From assembly GCF_000805385.1 (NCBI RefSeq), contig NZ_JTJW01000010.1, positions 62,001 through 126,000 on the forward strand: 64,000 nucleotides of DNA, written 5' to 3'. Below, in pieces: positions 41,779-51,700 of the stretch; position 1 is the stretch's first letter, and every line of letters starts with the position of its first letter. The notes below the pieces were generated by a model that did no database searches, was not told the DNA's origin, and saw only the letters and a program-made list of their open reading frames with translations. The translations under genes were made by a program, and so were the position numbers. The DNA comes from Mycolicibacterium setense (GTDB lineage: Bacteria; Actinomycetota; Actinomycetes; Mycobacteriales; Mycobacteriaceae).

Positions 41779-44616
41779 TCACACCGCCTGTCGTTGCCGC
41801 ACGGGGCGCTTTCGCAGCGGACGCTGCCGGATGAACGTCGGCCACCAGAACCACGGGCCCAGCAGGCGCAACAGGCATGGCACGATGAACGACCGCACGA
41901 TCAGCGTGTCGAGCAACAGGCCGATGCAGACCGTCGAACCGAGCTGACCGATGGTGCGCAGGTCGCTGATGAGCATCGCCAGCATCGTGAATGCGAACAC
42001 CAGACCCGCCGACGTCACCACCCCGCCGGTGCTTCCGAGGGCGCGGATCAGCCCGGTGTTGAGTCCGGCGCCCGTCTCCTCCTTCACCCGCGCGATCAGC
42101 AACAGGTTGTAGTCCGAGCCGACCGCCACCAGGATGATGAACGTCAGCGGTAGCACCAACCAGTGCAGGTGCAGCCCGATCAGGTGTTGCCACACCAGCA
42201 CCGACAGCCCGAAGGCGCCGGCATAGGAGAATGCGACCGTGCCCGGAATCACCATGGCCGCCACCAGACTTCGGGTCAGGTACAGCATGATCAGGAAGAT
42301 CAGCACGAATGCGGCGATCGCCACGATCAGCAGATCCGACGCGGCGTAGGTCTTGATGTCCTTGTTGTTGGACCCGGCGCCGCCGATGTAGATCTTGGCG
42401 CCGGCCAGTGACGTTTCCTTCAGCGCCATCTTGATCGCGTCGGGGAACTGCTCGACGTGGTCGATGCCTTCGGGCCCCATCGCGTTGCCGTCGTGGGTGA
42501 CGATGAACCGGGCCGCCTTGCCGTCCGGTGACATCATCAGCTGCATACCGGTTTTGACGTCCTCGTTGTCGAACGCCTCCCTGGGAATGTAGAAGAAGTC
42601 GTCGCTGCGAGACCGGTCGAAGTCGTTGCCCACGTTGATCAGGTCGTAATACGTCTGGTCGGTCTGTGTGGTCTGCAGATGCGCCGGTCCGTAGTTGTTG
42701 GTGATCACGCCGAGCAGCGAACGACTGTCCGACATCATCCGCTCCAGTTGCGAGATCATCTGCGGCAGCAGCCGGTCGACGGCCTCGAAGGATGTGACGG
42801 CGTTGGAGATCTCGGCATCGAGGCTGTCGATACCGTCCAGTGAATCGAACAGCGAGCGCATCGCCCAGCACGCGGGGATGTTGAAACAGTGCGGCTCCCA
42901 GTAGAAGTAGTTCTTCAGCGGGCGCAGAAAATCGTCGAGGTTGGAAATGCCGGCGTTGACGTCGTCGGTGACCTGTTTGAGGTTCTCCAATGTGAGTACG
43001 GTGGAATGGAATTCGTCCGACAACTGCTGGGTCAGTCCGATCACCTGCTGCAGCACCTCGACCGAACGTTGTTGAATCTCGGCCTGCTTGTCGGTGTTCT
43101 CGTTCTGCAGCTCGTTGAAGGGCAGCTGCTGGCCGCTTCCGCTGCCCTGGGTGGTGAACAGGTACGGAATCGTCGCGTGCTCCAACGGGCGGCCCAGCGG
43201 TCTGGTGATGCTCTGCACCATCGCGACACCGGGCAATCGGATCAGGCTCTTGGCGACCCGATCCAACGAGATGAAGTCGGCCGAGTTGCGCATGTCGTGG
43301 TCGGACTCGATCATCAGCATCTCGCTGAACAACTTGCTCTGCGAGAAGTGGCGATCAGCGGCCTGGAAACCGAGATTGGCCGAGGCCGCGGCCGGTTGGT
43401 ACGCACGGTCGTCGTAACTGACCCGATAGGTCGGCAGGAAGACCGCTCCGGCCAGGACAACAGCGCAGCTGGCCACCAAGATCGGCTTGGGCCAGCGCAC
43501 CACGCTCGTCCCGATGCGCCGATACAGGTGGCCCTTGGTGACTCGTTTCGGATCGAACAGGCCGAACAAGCTGCCGAGAGTGAGCAACGACGGCGCCAGC
43601 GTCAGGGCCGCCGCGATGGTGAACAGCATGCTGATGGCGACGGCCGGTCCCATGGTGTGGAAGTAATCCAGGCGCGCCAGACTCAGGCAGTAACACGCCC
43701 CGGCGATCGTCAACCCCGAGCCGATGATGATCGGCGCGACACTTCGATAGGCGGTGTAATACGCGGCTTCTCGGCTCTCACCGGCCTGTCGGGCCTCCTG
43801 GTAGCGGCCGAGCAGGAATATCCCGTAGTCCGTTCCGGCGCCCAGTGTCAGCGCCACGACGATGTTCACCGCGAACGACGACAACGGGATGACGCCGAGG
43901 TGCCCGAGCGTGGCGATGACACCCTTGGCCACCAGCATCTCGATCAGGACGCTGACCAACGGCACCAGCAGGGAGGAAACCGAGCGGTAGACCATCAGCA
44001 GCATCAGCACGATCAGGATGATCGTCAGGATCGTGATGTTGTTCAGGCTGGAGTTGGCGATCTCCAGGGTATCCGCGGCCAGCGGTGCGGCCCCACTGAC
44101 GTATACCTTCAGCCCGGGCGGCGGGGTGTCGTCGGCGATGATGTCGCGGACCGCCTGGACGGATTCGTTCGCCTGCAACTGCCCGATGTTCCCCGCGAGC
44201 CGCAACAACACGAATGTCGCTTTGCCGTCGACACTTTGGGCGCCCGCGGCGGTGATCGGCTTGCCCCACAGGTCCATGACGTACTGGACGTGCTCGGGGT
44301 CGTGCTTGAGCCGCTGCATCAGATCGTCGTAGTACCGGTGATCGCCGTCGTCGAGCGGCCGGTCGGCCTCCAGGACCAGCATGGTGAGGCTGGTGGACGT
44401 GGACTCCTGGAACTTCTCACCGATGCGCAGCATCGCGACCTGCGATGGCGCGTAGCTCGGGATCATCGAGCCGGCGAGCGCCTCGGCGACGCGCTCCACC
44501 TGCGGGACGAAGGTGTTGGTGCTGACTGCCACCAATGCCCAGAACACGATGATCGGCACGGCCAGGATCCGTACCGTTCGGGCGACGACGGGCCGGCCGT
44601 CCCGATGCATACTCAC
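41779..44616 (-). CDS. MMPL family RND transporter
   Basis: A 945-residue MmpL protein with two MMPL domains. Helix 1 is near residue 15-35 and an extracytoplasmic loop (MIPSYAPSQVAMLRIGEKFQES...) follows; helices 2-6 are near 195-370. A large second periplasmic loop covers about 420-740 and helices 7-12 end the protein. The GAGTDYGIFLLGRYQE and AVGSDYNLLLIARVKEE segments carry the conserved Asp-Tyr proton-relay residues of MmpL transporters. It exports lipids, siderophores or drugs; the cargo here is unknown. It overlaps mmpS by four bases. Confidence 0.93.
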   Translation of the reverse strand: MSMHRDGRPVVARTVRILAVPIIVFWALVAVSTNTFVPQVERVAEALAGSMIPSYAPSQVAMLRIGEKFQESTSTSLTMLVLEADRPLDDGDHRYYDDLMQRLKHDPEHVQYVMDLWGKPITAAGAQSVDGKATFVLLRLAGNIGQLQANESVQAVRDIIADDTPPPGLKVYVSGAAPLAADTLEIANSSLNNITILTIILIVLMLLMVYRSVSSLLVPLVSVLIEMLVAKGVIATLGHLGVIPLSSFAVNIVVALTLGAGTDYGIFLLGRYQEARQAGESREAAYYTAYRSVAPIIIGSGLTIAGACYCLSLARLDYFHTMGPAVAISMLFTIAAALTLAPSLLTLGSLFGLFDPKRVTKGHLYRRIGTSVVRWPKPILVASCAVVLAGAVFLPTYRVSYDDRAYQPAAASANLGFQAADRHFSQSKLFSEMLMIESDHDMRNSADFISLDRVAKSLIRLPGVAMVQSITRPLGRPLEHATIPYLFTTQGSGSGQQLPFNELQNENTDKQAEIQQRSVEVLQQVIGLTQQLSDEFHSTVLTLENLKQVTDDVNAGISNLDDFLRPLKNYFYWEPHCFNIPACWAMRSLFDSLDGIDSLDAEISNAVTSFEAVDRLLPQMISQLERMMSDSRSLLGVITNNYGPAHLQTTQTDQTYYDLINVGNDFDRSRSDDFFYIPREAFDNEDVKTGMQLMMSPDGKAARFIVTHDGNAMGPEGIDHVEQFPDAIKMALKETSLAGAKIYIGGAGSNNKDIKTYAASDLLIVAIAAFVLIFLIMLYLTRSLVAAMVIPGTVAFSYAGAFGLSVLVWQHLIGLHLHWLVLPLTFIILVAVGSDYNLLLIARVKEETGAGLNTGLIRALGSTGGVVTSAGLVFAFTMLAMLISDLRTIGQLGSTVCIGLLLDTLIVRSFIVPCLLRLLGPWFWWPTFIRQRPLRKRPVRQRQAV

Positions 44617-45104
44617 GCCGACTTCACCCGGCAGGTGACGTCCGCGTCGGAATGGGTCGACGATTGCTCGTCGCGCACAACGTCATTCACCAACATCCGG
44701 CAGCCCACCTCGCCACCGTCGACCTGCACCGAGATGCTGCCCGAGACCACGGTGAGCGTCGTCGTCTCGGTGTGCGTCCAGGGCAGCTCGGTGACATCGA
44801 CCTTGTGGGGATGCCCGTCGATGTCGACGTAGCTCAGTATTCCGCCGTTGCCGAGGGACCCGAACACCTCGTAGGTGAGCCGCTTCGGCGTGAACTGCTC
44901 GGGCGCCTGCGCCGCCAGGACGGTCGGAACCGGCCCCGGCTCCGACATCTGGTGCACCTTCCACACCCCGAGCCCTCCGACCACGAGAGCGATGACGGTG
45001 ACCAGCGGCAGCCATCCCTTGCCCAGGACGGTCCGGCCTCGTTGGCCGCGGCGCGCGCGACGGCCTCGGGTGCCCCGCCCGCTCACGGGTTGCTCGCCGA
45101 TCAT
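44613..45104 (-). CDS. MmpS family transport accessory protein
   Basis: A 163-residue type II membrane protein. An Arg-rich cytoplasmic tail is followed by one helix (about residues 32-50) and an extracytoplasmic MmpS domain (LTYEVFGSLGNGGILSYVDIDGHPHKVDVTELPWTHTETTT, then GCRMLVNDVV and a C-terminal Cys). The stop overlaps the mmpL start as ATGA. The -10-like TATATT is 6 bp from the ATG, which suggests a leaderless message. It is divergent from a MarR-family regulator gene. Confidence 0.92.
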   Translation of the reverse strand: MIGEQPVSGRGTRGRRARRGQRGRTVLGKGWLPLVTVIALVVGGLGVWKVHQMSEPGPVPTVLAAQAPEQFTPKRLTYEVFGSLGNGGILSYVDIDGHPHKVDVTELPWTHTETTTLTVVSGSISVQVDGGEVGCRMLVNDVVRDEQSSTHSDADVTCRVKSA

Positions 45105-45111
45105 GACGGAA

Positions 45112-45117
45112 ATATAT
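45112..45117 (-). promoter_or_regulatory. TATATT -10 element, leaderless mmpS promoter
   Basis: On the minus strand a run GATATATATT ends six bases before the mmpS ATG. Mycobacterial leaderless messages have the -10 element at this distance, so transcription probably starts at or next to the ATG. Confidence 0.4.
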
Positions 45118-45286
45118 ATCGCATACAGGAACCATTACTCAAGACGTCCGCAGCACCTGGGCACACATTCACAGCAGGCTGACAGGCAGGAACTGAATGG
45201 CTGCGATGGCATAGAACACCGGTATTGGCGCGACTTCCGTGGGTGCGCCACTGCTGATGTCGCGACCGCGCACCAGGCGAGGGAGC

Positions 45287-45304
45287 GCTCAAATTGCTCA
45301 ATTT
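45287..45304. promoter_or_regulatory. candidate MarR operator
   Basis: The stretch GCTCAAATTGCTCAATTT is a tandem pair of GCTCAAWTT words and contains the palindrome AAATTGCTCAATTT. It lies 28 bp ahead of the MarR gene in the divergent region shared with mmpS. Confidence 0.4.
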
Positions 45305-45331
45305 ACTTCCTGTCAATGATATAAATGAGCC

Positions 45332-45802
45332 GTGACCGGCACCCCCACCGACAGCAGCGTGGAAGCGATTTCGGCGATGCTCGTGGCGAGCGCCGATCTG
45401 ATGTGGCGCCACCTCGCCGATCGCAAGGGATTGAGCGCGAGCGCGACGCTGGTGCTGGTCCGCCTCAACCGGGAGGGACCGATGCGGGTCACCGCCCTCG
45501 CCGAGGCGGAAGGGGCGAGCCAATCGGGCATGACGCAGCTGGTACAACGTCTGGAAAGCCAAGGGCTGCTGGAACGTTGTAGCGATCCCGACGATGGACG
45601 GGCGTGCCTGGTGAAGGTCAGCGAGGGTGGCCGCCGGCTGTGGGAGGAACGTGCCGTCGTCCGCAAGCAACGCATCGCCGAACTGTTGGCCGCGTTGCCG
45701 GAGGATGACCAGACGACACTGTGGCTGGCCGCGCAAGTCGCGGCCCGGCTGGTCGATCAGATGCGCGAGATCGCCGACGCTCCGGACATCGCCGGCGACT
45801 AG
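45332..45802 (+). CDS. MarR family transcriptional regulator
   Basis: A 156-residue winged-helix regulator starting at a GTG. The HTH reads VTALAEAEGASQSGMTQLVQRLESQGLLERCSDPDDGRACLVKVSEGG, with the DPDDGR wing of MarR proteins. Divergence from mmpS-mmpL with a 227-bp gap suggests it represses the transporter. It is not the Rv0678 (MmpR5) type, whose sequence I recall as quite different. Confidence 0.85.
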   Translation: MTGTPTDSSVEAISAMLVASADLMWRHLADRKGLSASATLVLVRLNREGPMRVTALAEAEGASQSGMTQLVQRLESQGLLERCSDPDDGRACLVKVSEGGRRLWEERAVVRKQRIAELLAALPEDDQTTLWLAAQVAARLVDQMREIADAPDIAGD

Positions 45803-45927
45803 GGTGATGCCACAGACCTTCACCCGTCGACGATCACACCGGCCACCGTCGCAGCGAACCCCGGAAATCTCGTGGTTCTCGACCGCACCGGTGCTACGTC
45901 GACGCCGATCCCCAGGAGGCGAACGCA

Positions 45928-46395
45928 ATGGCCATGGACGGCTCAGTCACGGTGCGGATGCCCGCGCCGGCAGACCAGATCTGGGACCTCATCTCCGACG
46001 TCCGTAACACCGGGAAGTTCTCGCCGGAGGTGATGGAAGCCGAGTGGCTCGACGGTGCGACCGGCCCCGCGCTCGGCGCGCGGTTCCGCGGGCACGTCAA
46101 GCGCAACGAGATCGGGCCGATCTATTGGACGACGTGCAAGGTGACGGCGTGCGAACCGGGGCGCGAGTTCGGCTTCGCGGTCCTGGTCGGGGACCGGTCG
46201 GTCAACAACTGGCACTACCGGTTGGAGCCCGCCGGAACCGACACCGATGTCACCGAATCCTTCCGGATGACACCAGGAGCGTTCACCGCCGTGTTCTCAC
46301 TTCTGGGTGGGCAGCTCCGTCGTCGTCGCAACATCCGCGACATGCGCAAGACCCTGGAACGGATCAAGGCGGTCGTGGAGGGCTCGGAGCAATAG
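45928..46395 (+). CDS. SRPBCC family protein (polyketide cyclase/dehydrase fold)
   Basis: A 155-residue START-like protein with a GGAGG ribosome-binding site nine bases before the ATG. It has a helix-grip fold pattern (SVTVRMPAPADQIWDLISDVRNTGKFSPEVMEAEW, then TSCKVTACEPGREFGFAVL-like strands and a C-terminal helix ending LERIKAVV). Members bind hydrophobic ligands. The ligand here is unknown. Confidence 0.8.
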   Translation: MAMDGSVTVRMPAPADQIWDLISDVRNTGKFSPEVMEAEWLDGATGPALGARFRGHVKRNEIGPIYWTTCKVTACEPGREFGFAVLVGDRSVNNWHYRLEPAGTDTDVTESFRMTPGAFTAVFSLLGGQLRRRRNIRDMRKTLERIKAVVEGSEQ

Positions 46396-46559
46396 CAGCC
46401 AGGGCGCTGGTCCCCGTGGCGATGCCAAGCGGCATTTAGTTATGCTTATTATTGCTTAGGCATACATATCGGGGCCGGATCACCGGCGCCCGGACATCGG
46501 GACATCACGCGGTCGGGAGTGATGTGACCAGGCCACTGGTCATCATCGAGGAGATCGGC

Positions 46560-48725
46560 ATGACGGCACTCATCCCCCCGCCTCTCGACCTGCGCTCTTT
46601 GCAGCCCGCCGAGCCGCTGCCGCGGCGTCGCAGGCTCATCCCCCGGTCACGCCGAGGCAAGGCGGCCATCGCCGGTGGACTGGTGGTGCTGCTCGTCGCC
46701 GGACTGCTCGGCGCGACGTACCGCGCTTCGCCGGGAGGCACGTTGTGGGGCGTCCAGAAGTCGATCTTCCCCGACCACGCGCAAGAGGTGGCCTTGACCG
46801 CTGTCGTCGACGACCTGAAGAAAGCGCAAGACATTCTCGGGAGCGGACAGCAACCCACACCGGATCAGTTGACCGACGCGCGCACGGCACTCAATCAGGC
46901 CAAGAAGAGCCTGGACTACGTGTCCCCATCACCTCAACGCACCAGCCTGCAGAACCTCTATTTGCAGCTGACACAACAACTTCTGCAGTACACACCCGAT
47001 ACGGTCCAACGCCTGACGGCGCTGCCGGTGCCACCTCCAGCGCCCCAGGCACCCGACGCGGCACCGACCAGCGCGGCCGCGCCAACCTGGGGGTACACGA
47101 CCCAGAGCGCCGACGAGTTCATTCCGCCCCCACCCGATGTTCCGGCCGCCCCACTGGCGGACTGGCCCCAGCCGGTCGATCCTCCGTTGACACCCAACCT
47201 GGGGTACCTGGGTTATTACGATCCATCCTGGAACCAGCTCTACGGCTACGACCGCAACGACTGGTACAACTACGACCTCGGTGGCTACAACCAGTACGGC
47301 TTCGACTTCCTTGGTTACGACCGGTGGGGCTACGACCGCTGGGGATACGACCGGTGGGGCTATGACCGCTGGGGATACAACTGGGCCGGCTACAACTGGG
47401 CGGGCTACGACCGCCAAGGCTGGGACCGCAACGGCTGGAACGAATGGGGTCAAAGGCGCGACTACCCAGGTGACCCGCGCAGGCGGGACTGGTACGACCG
47501 CCACCATCCGTACAGGCAGTACTACCAGTGGAAGTTCCACATCCACGATCCGGTGTACCGGCGCACGCAGTGGAACAAGGCCCACGGCTTCAACCCGGAT
47601 CGGTACCGAGACTGGAACCGGCACCGGGATTGGCACAATCCGCGCCACCGCGACTGGGCGCCTCCTCGTCCAGTCGTCAACGTGGACATCCACGTCTCGC
47701 TGCCGGTGGTGAACCTGAACGCCTCACTGTCGCAGTTCATCTCCAACGACAAGGCGACAGCTACGGCTCGGCCGCTGATGAAGAGCCTCGCCGACAAATC
47801 CGCGCGTGACTTCGCCGATGAACTGACCCCGCGGCACTACACCCTCACCGGGCCGCCGCTGGAGTCGGCGCTACGTAAGCAGCCCGACACAGTCACCGCA
47901 AACCGCGAGACATCAGTTGCCCCACCGGCTTTGACAGCACCTGCGCCTGCGGCTCCGCCGTCGAAGGTGTCACCGGAGTTCACTGCGCCCAAACTTGAAC
48001 CGGTGCCCGCCTACACACCGCCCACGGCCGACGAACCGCGGGAAAAGCGGGAGCCGCGACCGGACAACGTTTCGCCGGGAACCGACTCCGATCCGTCCTC
48101 CGGGAAGACTGCGATCCCGCCAAAAGCAGGCGACCCCGACCACGGCGGGGCCCTGCCGCCCGAGTTGAGGCCGGAGACCCCCGATACTCCTGCGGAGGCC
48201 ACGTCGCCGAAAATGGAGAGCCCACCCAACCCTGCGGTGACACCTCCCCATGAGGACTCGTCGCCGCACCCGGACAATCCCGTTCGTGAGACGCCGGCCG
48301 CGCCGGAGCCACCCGCACAGGAGGCCCCGGCTCAGGAGGAGCCACCCCGGCAGCGGACGGCTCCAGAATCACCGGCACAGCCTCCGGTCCGGGAAAAACC
48401 GCAGCAGCGGAGCACACCGGAACCGCCAGCGGAGGCTCCCGTCACGCAGGCCCCGGTTCAACAAGCCCCCGCCCCTGAGGCGCCGGTCAAGCAAGCGCCG
48501 GCGCCTGAGGCCCCGGCGCGCGAGGCGCCCCAAAGGCAGGACCCGCCCTCATACGAGGCACCCGTTCGGCAAGCACCGCCCGTGCGCGAAGCGCCCGCTC
48601 GGCAAGATCCTCCGAGACAGGCACCGCGCGCACACGAGGCGCCACGAGGGGATTCGGGGCCTCGTCAGGCGCCCGAGCAGCCGAAGTCAAAGGGGCCCAA
48701 GTGTTCATCATTTCCGATGTGTTGA
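46560..48725 (+). CDS. membrane-anchored Tyr/Trp-repeat and Pro-rich protein
   Basis: From the ATG at 46560, six bases after GAGGAG, this is a 721-residue protein. An Arg-rich cytoplasmic tail (residues 1-34) precedes one membrane helix (35-52). Next comes an anti-sigma-like or DUF5667-like stretch (ASPGGTLWGVQKSIFPDHAQEVALTAVVDDLKKAQDIL, residues 56-130). Residues about 215-320 are Tyr/Trp-rich, with nine consecutive five-residue units of the form G(Y/W)(D/N)xx at 252-296. The rest to residue 721 is Pro/Ala/Glu-rich with repeated APxxEAP motifs. It ends with two Cys (715 and 721). I do not recognise a family. The layout suggests a long extracytoplasmic domain reaching into or through the cell wall. 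Confidence 0.75.
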   Translation: MTALIPPPLDLRSLQPAEPLPRRRRLIPRSRRGKAAIAGGLVVLLVAGLLGATYRASPGGTLWGVQKSIFPDHAQEVALTAVVDDLKKAQDILGSGQQPTPDQLTDARTALNQAKKSLDYVSPSPQRTSLQNLYLQLTQQLLQYTPDTVQRLTALPVPPPAPQAPDAAPTSAAAPTWGYTTQSADEFIPPPPDVPAAPLADWPQPVDPPLTPNLGYLGYYDPSWNQLYGYDRNDWYNYDLGGYNQYGFDFLGYDRWGYDRWGYDRWGYDRWGYNWAGYNWAGYDRQGWDRNGWNEWGQRRDYPGDPRRRDWYDRHHPYRQYYQWKFHIHDPVYRRTQWNKAHGFNPDRYRDWNRHRDWHNPRHRDWAPPRPVVNVDIHVSLPVVNLNASLSQFISNDKATATARPLMKSLADKSARDFADELTPRHYTLTGPPLESALRKQPDTVTANRETSVAPPALTAPAPAAPPSKVSPEFTAPKLEPVPAYTPPTADEPREKREPRPDNVSPGTDSDPSSGKTAIPPKAGDPDHGGALPPELRPETPDTPAEATSPKMESPPNPAVTPPHEDSSPHPDNPVRETPAAPEPPAQEAPAQEEPPRQRTAPESPAQPPVREKPQQRSTPEPPAEAPVTQAPVQQAPAPEAPVKQAPAPEAPAREAPQRQDPPSYEAPVRQAPPVREAPARQDPPRQAPRAHEAPRGDSGPRQAPEQPKSKGPKCSSFPMC
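47313..47447 (+). repeat. nine 15-bp coding repeats (G-[YW]-[DN]-x-x)
   Basis: Nine consecutive 15-base units encode GYDRW four times, GYNWA twice, then GYDRQ, GWDRN and GWNEW. Alternate codons are used (GGTTAC, GGCTAC, GGATAC, GGCTAT), so the repeat is preserved at the protein level and is not a fresh DNA slippage product. Confidence 0.85.
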
Positions 48726-48743
48726 GGCCCGGCTTCTAGCCGT

Positions 48744-51700
48744 TCATGGTCCGATGCGGATCGGCGCCGGATTCCACAGGCCGCTGCGAGTGGCGGTGCC
48801 GAGGTCGAGGTTGGCTTCGGGCGCATCGACGATGGGGGTGAAGCGACGCAGGGAGCCCCAGTCTCGTCCCCAGTCCCGGGACAGATAGGTGGGCATGACC
48901 TGAGCGCGTAACAGGAGGTCGGTGATTCCCAGCGGACCGCCGTTGTCACCGCTCTGCCAGGTGTCGGGCATCTCGACCTTGGCCGGGTAGTCCGGGGAAA
49001 TCCGGTATTTGGGGACTTGAGTGACACCATTGGCATGCAGCATGGGTTGCTGGCAAGGGAACACCAATCCCACGGCCCAGTCCAGCAGAACCGGTTCAGT
49101 GGACCCCAAATACTCTTGCACCGACCGCAATTCGGGCATTCGCGGTGGTGTGACGGCCACCCAGTCACCAACGTTGAGTGAACGGTCGTCGGCAATCACC
49201 CGGACGAAGCGGGCATCGGCGGGAATCTCGGCGCGGGGGAAACGCAAGTTACGCCAAGCGGGTTGCGGGCCGATGTCATATGGGGTCAGCCGGCCACCGG
49301 GCACCGGGGCGCCGTCGGGTCCGGGTGTCCCGTACTCGAGGGCAACGGTTTGCGCTGCGGTGTGCCCGGACAACACGCTGTTTCCGGTGATGGTGCCGGC
49401 GGCGGTGATCACCACGAGCGGGTGGTCTTTGTCTGCAGCAGGCAGTTGATACCACGCCGAGGTCAACGTGCTGACTTGTTGGGGGCCGGCGGTGAAGCTG
49501 GCCGCGACCGGTACCCGCGCGGGATCCAGGTTGTAGGGCACCACGACGCTGGACCCGTTGACCCCGGGCCGGTCCAAGGCGGTGGGGGCATCCCAGTCGT
49601 AATCGGTTCCGGACTTGGGCTGGCTCTGCCAGATCGCCTCGGCCAGTGTGTGTTCGGGTACTCCGTCGGGGCTGAAGCCGATGGATTCGCTACCTCCCAG
49701 CGGCCCCAGTGCGCCGTACCGTCCGGGCAGAGCGGTCAGGAAGCCGATGTTGGGGTCGGGTTCGACGAGGACGTCGTCGGCGAGCCCGCACCCGCCGGCC
49801 AGCTCGCGCAGGTTGGCCCACCCGTTGGAGTAGCTGGGGTACTCCTTGATCGCTCCGGTCAGCATCGAGCCGGCCGATACCACCACCATGAGCCCCGCCG
49901 CGACCGGCACGGGTGCGGTAGTCACGACGCGGATCAACCGCGTTTCGGGACGCGTCGGCGCGGCCATGTGCAACCAACCGGCATAGCCGGCGGTCAGCAG
50001 ACTCAAGGCGAAAAGGACGGCGCTGGCGGTGACCGGCCCCCAGTGCGGACTGCTGTCGTTGAACGGCACTCCGTAGCTGGATACGTACCAGTAGCCATTG
50101 GTGGATGCGAAACACAAAGCGAGAACGAAAATTACGGTCGCCGCGAAGGCCACCCGGTTGCGCGCCGACCGCAGCACCGTCGGCCCCAGCAGTACGGTCG
50201 CCACCGCGGCCATGGCGGCGCCCACGGCGGCAAACAGCCCGAAATGGTGGATCCACTTTGTCGGCGCGAACGTCAGCAGGAACAGGGTGGCGAAGATGAC
50301 ACCCATCAACCGCCACACCGGGCCGGTGGCAATCCCCGGAATCCGCTTGCGCCGCAACAACAACAGTATCGACGGGAACAGACACGCCATCGTGATCAGA
50401 ATTCCGAAACGCCGAGACAGGGCGGCGTCGGTGGTCGGCAACACCAGATAGAAGTAGCGCAGGTTCTCGGTGTACCAGGGCTGAGCGGGGCCGATGGTGG
50501 TGCGCAGTGCCGTGGCCTCGCGCACCGCGGCGATGGTCTGGTCGGCGAAGATCACCGTCAGTACGACGACCCCGGCCGCCGCCAGCGGCAACAGCACCGG
50601 CCAGATCCCAACCGTTTTCGCGCGGGCGACGATGATGCGCAGGATCGGGCGCCCGCCTGCCAGCAGGACGGCGACAGCGATGATCCCCGTGGGCTGGATC
50701 CCGAGCGTGAATGCGGCGACGACAATCGCGAGCCCTACCGGGGTGGCACGGCGGGTGATGATGGCGCGTTCGACGAGCACGTAGGTGATCAGAGCGCCGG
50801 TGGCGATCTGGCCTTCGGGCCGCAGCCCGTTGTTGAACGGCATCCACGCTGCGATGAACACCAGCGCGGCCGCCCACACCGCCACGCGGTTGCCTGCCAC
50901 CGCTGGACCGAGCCTGGGCAGCACTTCACGGGAGAGCAGCAGCCAGCACACCAACGCGCAGATCAGATCCGGCAGACGCAACCACAGGCTGGCGTGGCTG
51001 ACATGGGTCATGGCGGCGATCAGTTCGTAGTACCAACCGAACGGGTCCTCGGGACTGCCGAACCAGCGGAAGTAGTTCGCCATGTAGCCGGCATGGCTGG
51101 CGGTGTTCGCCATGCCGAACTGATAGCCGTCATCCGAGGACCCCGCGCCGGCGACGAACCAGAACACCGACACCGCGATCACGGTCGCGTCCACCCCGTT
51201 GAAGTAGCGCCAACGAGCGGGAACGAGTCGGCGCCCGCGGCGCCCGTCGAGACGGTCCAGGCGCCACAATGCCAGCAGCCCAACGACAGTGCCCAGAATT
51301 CCGGCGAGCATCGCCACCGTTTTCAGCGGTGACGGCGAGCTGGTGAAGCGGGTGTCGATCGTCGCGGACAGGGTCAGTCCGGGCGGGGCCGGACCAACCA
51401 AATCGGTGAACACCCCCACGATCTGGGGCCGTAGGTTCGGGTCGGCGTATCCGCCGCGCAGTGTCGTGCCAGTGTCGGGATCGGTGAGTCCGCTCACCGT
51501 GGCGAACGTGCCCGCCGTCGATGAGGACACGTCGAGCCGTTGACAGGCCGGATCCGCCGTGCGGTTGCGTGGCACGCTGAGAATGACCACATTGCGTGCG
51601 ATCACGTCGACGCGTTGTGCGGTGGCCGTCACGAACAATCCGTTGAGCATGGCCTGTTTGCCGGCCGCCGGCGCCGTTCCCAACACCAGCTCAGCCGCAT

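Noticed and set aside
42889..44832. 647-codon open frame on the plus strand
   Set aside because: Antisense to mmpL, with His/Arg/Gln-rich composition typical of a shadow frame.
45332..45802. Rv0678-type (MmpR5) regulator
   Set aside because: The MarR sequence differs from the Rv0678 sequence I recall; only the gene arrangement is similar.
46422..46435. ATGCC-AAGC-GGCAT hairpin as terminator of the SRPBCC gene
   Set aside because: The stem has only five base pairs and the T-tract is very short.
47313..47447. CRISPR-like short repeats
   Set aside because: The 15-bp repeats are in frame, lack spacers and encode a protein repeat.
49263..51332. 689-codon open frame on the plus strand
   Set aside because: Antisense to the emb gene, and its composition is the reverse-frame image of that gene.
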